A program made the position numbers and the translations under genes. A stretch of DNA of 64,000 bases from Cellulomonas sp. ES6 (GTDB lineage Bacteria; Actinomycetota; Actinomycetes; Actinomycetales; Cellulomonadaceae): contig NZ_CP125655.1 of NCBI RefSeq assembly GCF_030053835.1, positions 2,170,001-2,234,000 of the forward strand. The letters run 5' to 3'. Under the pieces are notes generated by a model. The model made no database searches and was not told where the DNA came from. It saw nothing but the letters and a program-made list of their open reading frames with translations. Shown here one piece after another: positions 24,882 through 33,322 of this stretch (its first letter is position 1; each line of letters begins with the position of its first letter).

Positions 24882-25567
24882 CGCCCGCACCGCGCGACGG
24901 CGACGGCGCGCCCGGGGCCGACGGCGCCCCGCGGCGGGCACGCCGCAGGACCACCGCACCCGCGCCGTCGCGCCGCAGCTCCATGTCCGGCCTCGCCGGG
25001 TTCGTCGAGCGGCAGGGGCCGCCCGTCCCGCTCGACGACATCGACCGGGAGCTGGTGCGCCGCCTGGCCGCGGACCCGCGGGCGTCGCAGCGCCAGCTCG
25101 CGCGGGAGATCAGCATGTCCGGGCCGGCGGTCGGCGAGCGCATCGCCCGCCTGGAGCGCGCCGGCGTGATCCGCGGGTACACCGTCTCCGTCGACTGGGC
25201 CGCGCTGGGCTTCCCCGTGCTCGCGTACATCCCGATCAGCATCGCCCCGGGGGCCGACCTCGCCCAGATCCTCACGGACCTGCACGACGTCCCCGAGCTC
25301 GAGGAGCTCGTCGCCGTCACCGGCACGTACGACCTCATCGCCCGGTTCCGGCTGCGCGACCACGCCCACCTGCAGGCGCTGCTGCTGGAGCAGCTGTGGC
25401 AGATCGACGGGCTCCAGCGGATCGAGACGTTCCTCAGCCTCGGCGAGGTCCGCGGCGCGAGCCTGCTGCAGCGGCTGCTCGAGGACCGCGACGAGGCCGG
25501 TGACGAGACCCGCGACGAGGCCGGCGGCGACGGGCACGCGGACGGGCCCCCGGACGCCGGAGCCTGA
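24878..25567 (+). CDS. Lrp/AsnC-family transcriptional regulator
   Basis: 229 aa from the GTG overlapping the previous stop, or 194 aa from ATG 24983. The HTH starts with LDDIDRELVRRLAADPRASQ and GPAVGERIARLERAGVI, followed by the ligand-binding RAM domain (VAVTGTYDLIARF). Both ends are unusual: about 60 low-complexity residues precede the HTH and an acidic Asp/Glu/Gly tail of 25 residues follows the RAM domain. Lrp proteins sense amino acids, so it may regulate the nearby transporter, aminotransferase and LLM genes. Confidence 0.9.
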   Translation: MTPAPRDGDGAPGADGAPRRARRRTTAPAPSRRSSMSGLAGFVERQGPPVPLDDIDRELVRRLAADPRASQRQLAREISMSGPAVGERIARLERAGVIRGYTVSVDWAALGFPVLAYIPISIAPGADLAQILTDLHDVPELEELVAVTGTYDLIARFRLRDHAHLQALLLEQLWQIDGLQRIETFLSLGEVRGASLLQRLLEDRDEAGDETRDEAGGDGHADGPPDAGA

Positions 25568-25572
25568 CGGAC

Positions 25573-25586
25573 CCGGGCCGGCCCGG
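25573..25586 (+). terminator. Perfect 14-bp palindrome after the Lrp gene
   Basis: CCGGGCC/GGCCCGG begins six bases after the stop; a second small stem GGCGG/CCGCC follows near 25601. Likely terminator, without U-tract. Confidence 0.45.
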
Positions 25587-25636
25587 CACCGCGCTCGGAG
25601 GGCGGAACCGCCGCCGAACCGGTAGGAACAGAGGGC

Positions 25637-26689
25637 ATGACCCGCGTCGGCTTCCACAACTCGCACGAGCAGGTCCACCCGAGCGCGCTCCTCGCCGCCA
25701 CGCAGCACGCCGAGCAGGCGGGCTTCGACGCGGCGATGTGCTCCGACCACTGGGCGCCGTGGAGCGTGCACCAGGGCCACTCCGGCTTCGCCTGGACGTG
25801 GCTCGGGTCGGCGCTCGCCACGACGCGGCTGCCGTTCGGGGTGGTGAACGCGCCGGGGCAGCGGTACCACCCGGCGGTCGTCGCCCAGGCCGCGGCGACC
25901 CTCGCCGCGATGTACCCGGGGCGGTTCTGGGTGGCCCTCGGGTCGGGCGAGAACATGAACGAGCACATCACCGGCGACCCGTGGCCCCCCAAGCCGGAGC
26001 GCGACGCGCGGCTGCGCGAGTGCGTGCAGGTGATCCGGGCGCTGCTCGCGGGCGAGGAGGTCACGCACCACGGCCTCGTCACGGTGGACCGCGCGCAGCT
26101 GTGGACCCTGCCGGAGGTGCAGCCGCGCCTCGTCGGCCCGGCCGTGACCGCGGAGACCGCCAGGGCGCACGCCGACTGGGCGGACGGGCTGGTCACGGTC
26201 AACCAGGACCTCGACACGCTGCGCCGCGTGGTCGGGGAGTACCGGGACGCCGGCGGGCGCGGGCCGGTCGCGCTGCAGGTGCACGTGTCGTACGCGACCG
26301 ACCCGGACGAGGCGTGGCGGCTGGCGCGCGAGCAGTGGGCCGGCAACGCCGCGGGGCCGCCCGCCGCCTGGGACCTCGCGACCCCGGAGGCGTTCGACGA
26401 GCTCGCGGCGACGGTGGACGACGAGACGCTCGGCACCGCCGTGGTCGTCGAGCACGACCCCGAGCGGCTGCGGGACCGGCTGGTCGAGCTGGTCGAGGTC
26501 GGGTTCGACGAGGTGTACCTGCACCAGGTCGCGACCGACGTCCGGCCCGACCACGGCAAGCACGACGACGCGACGCCGACCGTGACCCGCCCGCCGTCGT
26601 CGCTGGACGCGTTCATCGACCTGGCCGCGGAGCACCTGCTGCCCGCGCTGCACGCCGTCGGGGCCGGCACCGGGGAGGACGCGGCATGA
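25637..26689 (+). CDS. FMN-dependent LLM oxidoreductase, TIGR03885-like
   Basis: 350 aa. Starts GFHNSHEQVHPSALL, with CSDHWAPW, NAPGQRYHPAVVAQAAATLA and LGSGENMNEHITGDPWP; this block pattern fits the LLM subgroup thought to use FMN rather than F420. ATG with AGAGGG upstream. The stop overlaps the GH13 gene. I recall this LLM type being found beside trehalose-synthase-like amylases in other genomes, so the coupling is probably meaningful, but its reaction is unknown. Confidence 0.85.
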   Translation: MTRVGFHNSHEQVHPSALLAATQHAEQAGFDAAMCSDHWAPWSVHQGHSGFAWTWLGSALATTRLPFGVVNAPGQRYHPAVVAQAAATLAAMYPGRFWVALGSGENMNEHITGDPWPPKPERDARLRECVQVIRALLAGEEVTHHGLVTVDRAQLWTLPEVQPRLVGPAVTAETARAHADWADGLVTVNQDLDTLRRVVGEYRDAGGRGPVALQVHVSYATDPDEAWRLAREQWAGNAAGPPAAWDLATPEAFDELAATVDDETLGTAVVVEHDPERLRDRLVELVEVGFDEVYLHQVATDVRPDHGKHDDATPTVTRPPSSLDAFIDLAAEHLLPALHAVGAGTGEDAA

Positions 26690-28446
26690 GGATCCGCGAC
26701 ACGGGCGACCTCTGGTGGAAGAGCGCGGTCGTGTACTGCCTCGACGTCGAGACGTACATGGACTGGGACGACGACGGCACCGGGGACCTGCCCGGCCTGG
26801 TGCAGCGGCTCGACCACCTGGCCGACCTCGGCGTCACGTGCCTGTGGCTCATGCCGTTCTACCCGACGGCCGACCGGGACGACGGCTACGACATCACCGA
26901 CTTCTACGGCGTCGACCCCCGCCTCGGTGACGCCGGCGACCTCGTCGAGCTGATCCGCACGGCCCGCGACCGCGGGATCCGCGTGATCGCCGACCTCGTG
27001 GTCAACCACACGTCCGACCGGCACCCCTGGTTCCGCTCGGCGCGCAGCAGCCCCGACAGCCCGTACCGGGACTTCTACGTGTGGCGGACCGACGAGCCGC
27101 CGCCCACCGGGGACCAGGTGGTGTTCCCCGACCAGGAGACGGGCATCTGGACGTACGACGAGCGGGCGGAGGCCTGGTACCGGCACCGGTTCTACCGGCA
27201 CCAGCCGGACCTCAACACGGCCAACCCCGCCGTGCGGGACGCCATCGCGAAGGTCGTCGGGTACTGGGCGCAGATCGGCCTGTCGGGGTTCCGGGTGGAC
27301 GCCGTGCCGTTCATGCTCGCGGACACCGCGAACGCCCCCGGCGACGACATCGAGCACCCGCACGAGTTCCTCAAGGCGCTGCGCTCGTTCCTGTCCCGCC
27401 GCACCGGCGACTCGATCCTCATGGGCGAGGTCAACCTCCCGTACGAGGAGCAGCGGCTGTTCTTCGGCGACCAGGACGGCGACGGCGACGCGGAGGGCGA
27501 CGAGCTGACGCTGCAGTTCGACTTCGTCCTCATGCAGCAGATGTACCTGGCGCTCGCCCGGCAGGACGCGGGGCCGCTCGCGCAGGCGCTGCGGGACCGG
27601 CCCGAGATCCCGCACGACGCGCAGTGGGCGACGTTCGTGCGGAACCACGACGAGCTGACGCTCGACAAGCTCAGCGACGACGAGCGGGCCGAGGTGTTCG
27701 CGGCGTTCGGGCCGGACGAGGACATGCAGCTCTACGGCCGCGGCCTGCGGCGCCGGCTGCCCCCGATGCTGGACGGCGACCCCCGCCGCGTGCGGATGGT
27801 CTACTCCCTGCTGTTCACGCTGCCGGGCACGCCGGTGCTGTTCTACGGCGAGGAGATCGGCATGGGCGAGAACCTCGCCGCCGACGGCCGCCTCGCCGTG
27901 CGGACGCCGATGCAGTGGACGTCCGGCCCGAACGGCGGGTTCTCGGCCGCGGCGCCCCGGCGGCTGGCGGGACCGGTCGTGGAGGGCGGCTTCGCGCCCG
28001 AGCACGTGAACGTCGCGGACCAGCGGCGCGACCCGGACTCGCTGCTGGCGTTCGTGCAGCTGCTCGCGCGCCGGTACCGGGAGTGCCCCGAGCTCGGGTG
28101 GGCGGAGCGGGCGGAGATCCTGGACCAGCCGCACGCCGCGGTGCTCGCGCACCGGTGCACGTGGCAGGACGCGTCGATGGTCGCGCTGCACAACCTCGGG
28201 CCCGAGGCGGTGACCGTGCCGCTGCGGCTGCGGGACCTCACGCGCCCGGCCGGTGAGGCGGGGCCGGCGGACGACACCGCCTCACGGGCGAGCGGCGACG
28301 CGGACGACCGCCCGGTGCGGCTCGTCGACCTGCTGGAGGACGGGGCGTGCGAGGTCGGGCCGGACGGCCGGGTGGAGCTGGAGCTGCCGGCGTACGGGTA
28401 CCGGTGGCTGCGGGTGGTGCAGCCGGGGTCGCGCCGGCTGCTGTGA
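26686..28446 (+). CDS. GH13 alpha-glucan enzyme, trehalose-synthase-like
   Basis: 586 aa cytoplasmic alpha-amylase-superfamily enzyme. Conserved regions are in order: DGYDITDFYGVDPRLGD, VIADLVVNHTSDRHPWF, GFRVDAVPF with the nucleophile Asp, ILMGEVNLP with the acid/base Glu, and FVRNHDELTLD. The layout matches the trehalose synthase/maltose transglucosylase subgroup, though the C-terminal domain carries an Ala/Asp-rich insert near residue 530 and no maltokinase is fused. ATG overlaps the LLM stop. Converges on the aminopeptidase gene with only 16 bases between stops. Confidence 0.87.
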   Translation: MRIRDTGDLWWKSAVVYCLDVETYMDWDDDGTGDLPGLVQRLDHLADLGVTCLWLMPFYPTADRDDGYDITDFYGVDPRLGDAGDLVELIRTARDRGIRVIADLVVNHTSDRHPWFRSARSSPDSPYRDFYVWRTDEPPPTGDQVVFPDQETGIWTYDERAEAWYRHRFYRHQPDLNTANPAVRDAIAKVVGYWAQIGLSGFRVDAVPFMLADTANAPGDDIEHPHEFLKALRSFLSRRTGDSILMGEVNLPYEEQRLFFGDQDGDGDAEGDELTLQFDFVLMQQMYLALARQDAGPLAQALRDRPEIPHDAQWATFVRNHDELTLDKLSDDERAEVFAAFGPDEDMQLYGRGLRRRLPPMLDGDPRRVRMVYSLLFTLPGTPVLFYGEEIGMGENLAADGRLAVRTPMQWTSGPNGGFSAAAPRRLAGPVVEGGFAPEHVNVADQRRDPDSLLAFVQLLARRYRECPELGWAERAEILDQPHAAVLAHRCTWQDASMVALHNLGPEAVTVPLRLRDLTRPAGEAGPADDTASRASGDADDRPVRLVDLLEDGACEVGPDGRVELELPAYGYRWLRVVQPGSRRLL

Positions 28447-28462
28447 CGCGCCGCCCGGGCGG

Positions 28463-29806
28463 TCAGCGCCGGGTCACCGACCACCGGCCCGCGGCGAGGT
28501 CGACGAGCCGCGGCAGGATGACGTCGCCCGCGGCGCGCAGGCCGTCGTGCAGGTACTCGTTGGTCACCCAGACCTGCGCGTTGCCGACCCGGCCCGCGGT
28601 GCCGAGCGCGAAGTCGAGGTCCACGTACGGGTCGTCGACGTACTGCACCGCCGCGAGCGGCACCTCGTTCGCGGCGAGCCGGGCGGGGTCGTACAGCGCG
28701 GGCCACGACGTGCGCGCCGCGAGCGCCTCCGCGGCCCCCTGGAACGGCCGCAGGGCCCGCACCTCAGCGAACATCCACGGGAACACGGCCTCCCCCGTGA
28801 GCCCGAGCGGGCGCGCGGCGGCGTCCATCCCGGGCTGCCGCTCCAGCTCCGCCTGCGCCGCCCAGCCGCCGGCGCGCTCCCCCTGGTGGTAGATGACCTC
28901 CTGGAGCACCGCGTACAGCGGGTTCGCGTCGAACCCGGTCTGCGCCTGCACCGCGAGCGCGGTCGCGTCGTCCGGCACGCCGTCGTCGTCGACGTCCAGG
29001 GTGTCCAGCAGCCAGTGCAGGGCGTCGACCCCGGTGCTCATGCCCAGCGGCATGCCGAGCGTCTGGAGCCGGCGGACCGTGAACCGGTCGCCGTCGGGCA
29101 GCCGGACGTCCCCGGCGGCGAGCCGGTCCGCGAGCGCCCCGAGCCGCGCGACGTCGTCCGGGTAGCGCCGCGCGAACGCCGCGACCCGGGCCTGCTGCCG
29201 CGGGAACGTCCGGGCGTACACGTCCTCGGCGGTCGCGGTGATCCCCGGCAGCCCGCCGGTGACGTAGCAGGCGGTGAGCGCCTCCGGGTGCCGCGACAGG
29301 TAGGTCAGCGTGAGGAACCCGCCGTACGACTGCCCGAGCGTCGCCCAGCGCCGCCCGCCGAACACGTGGTGCCGCACGGCCTCCGCGTCCTCGACGATCG
29401 CGTCGGCGCGGAAGCACGCGAGGTAGTCGGCGAGCTGCTCCCCCGTCGCGAAGCGGGCGGCGGTCCGGCCGTCCACCCGCGACGACCGGCCCGTCCCCCG
29501 CTGGTCCAGCAGCACGACGCGGTGGGTGCGCAGGGCCGTCGACCACCACCCGCCGCCGAGCGGACGCGGCCCCATGCCGCCCGGACCGCCCTGGAGGAAC
29601 AGCAGCAGCGGGAGGTCCTCGGCGTCCCGCGCGGGGTCGACGAGCTCCCGCGCGAACACCTCGATCGCGGGGAACCGGCCCGGGTCCGCGCGGTCCACGG
29701 GCACCTCGACGCGGTGGTCGCGGACCAGCACGGGAGGCACGAGGAGGGTGCCGGGCGTGCCGGTGGGATCAGCGGTGGGCTCGGTGGTGGCGCGCGGCTC
29801 GGTCAC
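28463..29806 (-). CDS. Prolyl aminopeptidase-like alpha/beta hydrolase (S33)
   Basis: 447 aa. Oxyanion strand FLQGGPGGMG, LDQRGTGRS, and the nucleophile elbow GQSYGG are the signature of proline iminopeptidases, which release N-terminal proline from peptides; the cap and C-terminal EYLHDGLR His region follow. No signal peptide, so cytoplasmic. GTG 29806 is selected because a -10-like TAGGGT ends seven bases upstream, implying a leaderless transcript. Confidence 0.9.
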   Translation of the reverse strand: MTEPRATTEPTADPTGTPGTLLVPPVLVRDHRVEVPVDRADPGRFPAIEVFARELVDPARDAEDLPLLLFLQGGPGGMGPRPLGGGWWSTALRTHRVVLLDQRGTGRSSRVDGRTAARFATGEQLADYLACFRADAIVEDAEAVRHHVFGGRRWATLGQSYGGFLTLTYLSRHPEALTACYVTGGLPGITATAEDVYARTFPRQQARVAAFARRYPDDVARLGALADRLAAGDVRLPDGDRFTVRRLQTLGMPLGMSTGVDALHWLLDTLDVDDDGVPDDATALAVQAQTGFDANPLYAVLQEVIYHQGERAGGWAAQAELERQPGMDAAARPLGLTGEAVFPWMFAEVRALRPFQGAAEALAARTSWPALYDPARLAANEVPLAAVQYVDDPYVDLDFALGTAGRVGNAQVWVTNEYLHDGLRAAGDVILPRLVDLAAGRWSVTRR

Positions 29807-29813
29807 GTCCAGC

Positions 29814-29819
29814 ACCCTA
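29814..29819 (-). promoter_or_regulatory. -10 element TAGGGT, leaderless aminopeptidase transcript
   Basis: Minus-strand TAGGGT followed by seven bases and the GTG start. Confidence 0.45.
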
Positions 29820-29969
29820 GGCGCCCCCGCCGCCCGACCGGCCGCGGGACGGTCCGGGGACGGCCGTGTTTCCGCCGCGTCAGCCGGGCCGGGCGGGCGT
29901 AACACCTGCGTGAACTTCGTCCGCGCCGCCTTGTCGCCGGCTCGCGCCCCTGCCGACACTCGGCTCGGA

Positions 29970-29992
29970 CGCCGGGGCGGGTTGCCCCGGCG
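29970..29992 (+). promoter_or_regulatory. Perfect 9-bp hairpin in the leader of the kinase gene
   Basis: CGCCGGGGC/GCCCCGGCG with a 5-base loop lies just before the ribosome site and ATG at 30009. A weak promoter (TTGTCG, about 17-18 bases, GACACT) ends just upstream, so the hairpin would be near the 5' end of the RNA and could influence translation or stability. Confidence 0.45.
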
Positions 29993-30008
29993 GAGCGGGG
30001 GGCTGGGC

Positions 30009-31064
30009 ATGACGACGGACGACGCACCGGGCAGCACCGGACTGGCCGACCCGGGTCCGCCGGGGCGCCTGACCGTGGGCGCGCCCGCACCGGCGTGGCT
30101 GCACGAGGCGCTGACGGCGGCGTGGGGCTGGGACCCCGCCGAGACCGAGGTGGCCCTGCTCGGGCTGTCGCACAACGCGACGTTCGGCGTCCGCGTGCGG
30201 GGTGTCCCCGTGGCCGTCACCCGCGTCGCTGCGCCCCCGTACATGGACGACACCGCGGTGGTGGAGTCGGAGGTCGCGTGGGTCGCGTCGATCGCCGGCA
30301 CGGGCGCCGTGCGCGTGCCCACGACCATCGCCCCGCTCGACGGGCGGACCGTCGCCCTCGTGGCCGACGAGCTCGACCGGCACTGGGTCTGCCACAGCGC
30401 GACGTGGGTCCGGGGGACCGTGGCGGACGACGCGACCGCACCGGTCGAGCTGCACCACCGGCTGGGCACGACCGCCGCGGTGCTCCACGAGCACGCCCTC
30501 GGCTTCGCCCGACCGCGCGGCTTCGTGCGCCCGGCGTGGGAGCCGGCGGACCTGGTCGGGCCCGGGAGCCGGTGGGGTGCCTGGGAGGCCGCCTGCCTGC
30601 CCCCCGCCGACCTCGCCCTGCTGGCCCGGGCCCGCGACGCGGCGCTCGACGCGCTCCACGACGCCTCGCGCGCGCCCGACGCCTGGGGGCTGGTCCACGC
30701 CGACCTGCGCCCCGGCAACGTCCTGCTCGACGGGGACGACCTGACCGTCATCGACTTCGACGACTCCGGCTTCTCCTGGTTCGTGCTCGACCTCGCCGCC
30801 GCCCTCACCGGCGTCGAGCACCTGCCCGACGCCCCCGAGCGCGCCCAGGCGTGGGCCGCGGGCTACCAGGAGGTCCGCCCGCTGACCAGCGCGGACGAGC
30901 GGACGGCGTGCGCGCTGTCCATGCTGCGCCGGCTCCAGGTGCTCGGCCGCACCGCCACCGACCCCCGGGGCGGGCCGTCCGGCGCGCTGCGGGCCGAGCA
31001 GCCCGCGGGGTCGGTGCTCGTCGCGGAGCGGTACCTGCGGTCGCCGACCTGGCTGCTGCGCTGA
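30009..31064 (+). CDS. Aminoglycoside phosphotransferase-fold kinase
   Basis: 351 aa protein-kinase-like small-molecule kinase of the APH/choline kinase/homoserine kinase II group. Seen are an N-terminal LSHNATFGV nucleotide loop, the Brenner motif LVHADLRPGNVLL and the metal-binding VIDFDDSG. These enzymes phosphorylate hydroxylated small molecules; the substrate is not predictable and resistance should not be assumed. ATG preceded by GGAGCGGGGGG. Followed after 34 bases by a GNAT gene in the same direction. Confidence 0.87.
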   Translation: MTTDDAPGSTGLADPGPPGRLTVGAPAPAWLHEALTAAWGWDPAETEVALLGLSHNATFGVRVRGVPVAVTRVAAPPYMDDTAVVESEVAWVASIAGTGAVRVPTTIAPLDGRTVALVADELDRHWVCHSATWVRGTVADDATAPVELHHRLGTTAAVLHEHALGFARPRGFVRPAWEPADLVGPGSRWGAWEAACLPPADLALLARARDAALDALHDASRAPDAWGLVHADLRPGNVLLDGDDLTVIDFDDSGFSWFVLDLAAALTGVEHLPDAPERAQAWAAGYQEVRPLTSADERTACALSMLRRLQVLGRTATDPRGGPSGALRAEQPAGSVLVAERYLRSPTWLLR

Positions 31065-31098
31065 CGCGGAGGGGGGCGGGCGCCACCGGGGTGGAACC

Positions 31099-31701
31099 AT
31101 GGGGGCGGTGACCCCCCTGCTGCGCGCCTGGCGCCCGACCGACGCGTCCGCGCTGCACGACGCGGTGGCAGCCGACCCGTCGCTCAGCCGCCAGCTCGGC
31201 GGCGCGGAGCTGCCCGACGTCGCGGACTGCGCCGACCTCATCGCGACGCGCCTGGCCGCCACCGGCCCCGGGGGCCACCACCTCGCGGTGACCGTGGACG
31301 ACGTCGCGGTCGGCGACATCGGTCTCAGCGCCCTCGACCGCGTCCACGACACCGCGTGGGTGTCGTACTGGCTCGCCCCGGAGCACCGCGGCCGCGGCCT
31401 CGCCACCCGGGCGCTGGAGGCGGTGGCACGGTGGGCCCTGGACGACCTGGGGCTGTTCCGCCTCGAGCTGGGCCACCGCACGAACAACCCGGCGTCCTGC
31501 CGGGTGGCGACCCGGGCCGGGTTCGTCGCCGAGGGGGTGGAGCGGGCGAAGCTGCGCTACGGCAGCGAGCGCTTCGACGTGGAGACGCACGCGCGGCTGG
31601 CGACCGACCCGCGGCCGGAGGTCGAACCGCTGCCGCTCCGGCCCGGGGTCGCGGGTGGAGCGGGCCGTCCCCCGCACGGTGACGGCGCGCCGGGGCGGTG
31701 A
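31099..31701 (+). CDS. GNAT family N-acetyltransferase
   Basis: 200 aa of the RimJ/RimL type. LLRAWRPTDASAL start, WVSYWLAPEHRGRGLATRAL with the acetyl-CoA pyrophosphate loop, and RTNNPASCRVATRAGF are characteristic. The last 35 residues are Pro/Gly-rich and probably disordered. ATG 31099 or GTG 31108; no strong ribosome site distinguishes them. Acetyl acceptor unknown. Confidence 0.9.
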   Translation: MGAVTPLLRAWRPTDASALHDAVAADPSLSRQLGGAELPDVADCADLIATRLAATGPGGHHLAVTVDDVAVGDIGLSALDRVHDTAWVSYWLAPEHRGRGLATRALEAVARWALDDLGLFRLELGHRTNNPASCRVATRAGFVAEGVERAKLRYGSERFDVETHARLATDPRPEVEPLPLRPGVAGGAGRPPHGDGAPGR

Positions 31702-31827
31702 GCCCCGGGCCGGTGGACGCCACGGCGCGCAGGTCGCGCAGCGGTCGCCGACTCCTCCCCAGGTGTCGGGGCGGTGCACGGTCCCCCGTCCGGGCGGCCG
31801 CGCCGCGCCGACGGCACGCCGTGAGGG

Positions 31828-32448
31828 TCAGGATCGGCGTGCCGCGGCCCGACCACCCCTGGAGGACACCGCCATGACGAGCACCGCCAGCCCCACGCCC
31901 GCGGCGTACGCGGCCAGGTCCCGCCACGCGAACGTGGTCCCCAGGACGAACGCCGCCGGCGGGCACCGGTCGACGAGCAGCGCCGGGCCACCCGTCGCCT
32001 GCGCCGCCTCGACGACCCAGCAGAGCACGACCGCCGCGACCGCACGGCGCCGCAGCGCCCACCGGGGAGCGGCGACCGACACCAGCAGCAGCACGAGCAC
32101 CGCGTACAGGGCGTCGCCCAGCACGTCGGCCGCGGCGCCGGAGCCCACCCGAGCCGTCACGAGACCCGCGGCGACCACGGGCCCGACGGCGAGCGCGGGG
32201 CGGCGCCGGCCACAGCGACCGGCGGCGTGCGGGGCCGGGGGTGCGGCGGGTCCACCGGGCGCCTCGGGTGCGGCGGGGGTGACCGGCGCGGTGCGGGTGG
32301 TCGGCGCGGCGCGGGTGGCCGGCGCAGCGGGCGTGGCCGGCGCTGCGGGGGCAGCGGGTGTCGCCCGTGTGTCGGGCGTCCCCCGTGTGTCGGGCGTCCC
32401 CCGTGTGTCGGGCGTCGCCCGTGTGTCGGGTGCAGCGGGGCGGGTCAT
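31828..32448 (-). CDS. DUF2809-like membrane protein with repeat N-terminus
   Basis: 206 aa. ATG with GGAGGTG upstream. The first 75 residues are Thr/Pro/Ala-rich with a PDTRGT-type hexapeptide repeat. The rest has about four hydrophobic segments and the DUF2809 landmarks GDALYAVLV, WVVEAAQ and LGTTFAWRDLAAYAAG. Function of the family is unknown. A -10-like TAGCGT lies 16 bases upstream. Divergent from the HNH nuclease gene. Confidence 0.75.
   Translation of the reverse strand: MTRPAAPDTRATPDTRGTPDTRGTPDTRATPAAPAAPATPAAPATRAAPTTRTAPVTPAAPEAPGGPAAPPAPHAAGRCGRRRPALAVGPVVAAGLVTARVGSGAAADVLGDALYAVLVLLLVSVAAPRWALRRRAVAAVVLCWVVEAAQATGGPALLVDRCPPAAFVLGTTFAWRDLAAYAAGVGLAVLVMAVSSRGGRAAARRS
32364..32435. 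repeat. Four tandem 18-bp units in the DUF2809-like gene
   Basis: CCCGTGTGTCGGG cores start at 32364, 32382, 32400 and 32418, an exact 18-base period that keeps the reading frame and encodes a six-residue Pro-Asp-Thr-Arg repeat. Confidence 0.9.
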
Positions 32449-32553
32449 GGCACCTCCGCGGGTCACGCTAGGGAACCCTCCGTCGTGGCGGGCGTCGCGG
32501 ACGGGCAGGTCGCGGGCGGGTGCCGTGTGGGTGCGGTGTGCGACCGTTCCGCC

Positions 32554-33315
32554 GTGACACCCTCCCCCACCCGGCCTCCACGACCCCCGGCGCGGCGCGC
32601 CCCGCGCGCACGACGCGGACACGGACCTCGAGGCGGGAGGCACCTGGGCTGGGTGTGGCTCGTCCTCGTCGTCGCGGTGGCCCTCGGCGCGGGCGTCCCG
32701 GCGTGGTCGCAGGCGCAGGACGCCGGCCGGTTCCCGGTCACGCAGCAGGACCTGGAGCGTGCCCGGGCGGAGCTCGACGCGCTGCCGGTGAAGGGCCGAG
32801 CGCCCCGCACCGGCTACGACCGGGACCGGTTCGGCCCCGCGTGGGCGGACGTGGACCGCAACGGGTGCGACACCCGCAACGACGTGCTCGCACGGGACCT
32901 GACGGACGTGACGTTCGAGCCCGGGACGCACGACTGCGTGGTGCTGTCCGGGACGCTGGCCGACCCGTACAGCGGGGCCACGGTCGCGTTCGAGCGCGGG
33001 CCCCGGAGCGCGGACGTGCAGATCGACCACGTCGTCGCCCTCTCGGACGCCTGGCAGAAGGGCGCCCAGCAGTGGGACGCCGAGCGGCGCCGGCAGTTCG
33101 CGAACGACCCCGCCAACCTGCTCGCCGTGGACGGCCCCACCAACGGGGCCAAGGGGGACGGCGACGCCGCCACGTGGCTGCCGCCGAGCACCGGTTACCG
33201 CTGCGCGTACGTGGCCCGGCAGGTCCGGGTGAAGGCGGCGTACGGGCTGTGGGTCACGCGCGCCGAGCACGACGCGATCGACCGCACCCTCGACGGCTGC
33301 GTGGTCGCGGACTGA
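32554..33315 (+). CDS. Exported HNH nuclease (DUF1524-type)
   Basis: 253 aa. Basic N-terminus, then a membrane segment (WVWLVLVVAVALGAG) acting as signal peptide or anchor. The domain shows RNGCDTRNDVLARDL, CVVLSGTLADPYSG, the catalytic QIDHVVALSDAW, and the ANLLAVDGPTNGAKGDGDAATWLPP tail in pieces, matching the secreted HNH nucleases of actinobacteria. Paired Cys residues suggest disulfides outside the cell. GTG start chosen; others slightly upstream are possible. Likely scavenges or attacks extracellular DNA. Confidence 0.88.
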   Translation: MTPSPTRPPRPPARRAPRARRGHGPRGGRHLGWVWLVLVVAVALGAGVPAWSQAQDAGRFPVTQQDLERARAELDALPVKGRAPRTGYDRDRFGPAWADVDRNGCDTRNDVLARDLTDVTFEPGTHDCVVLSGTLADPYSGATVAFERGPRSADVQIDHVVALSDAWQKGAQQWDAERRRQFANDPANLLAVDGPTNGAKGDGDAATWLPPSTGYRCAYVARQVRVKAAYGLWVTRAEHDAIDRTLDGCVVAD

Positions 33316-33322
33316 GCGGGGC

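Noticed and set aside
30009..31064. Aminoglycoside resistance gene
   Set aside because: The fold covers many metabolic kinases; nothing in sequence or context indicates aminoglycosides.
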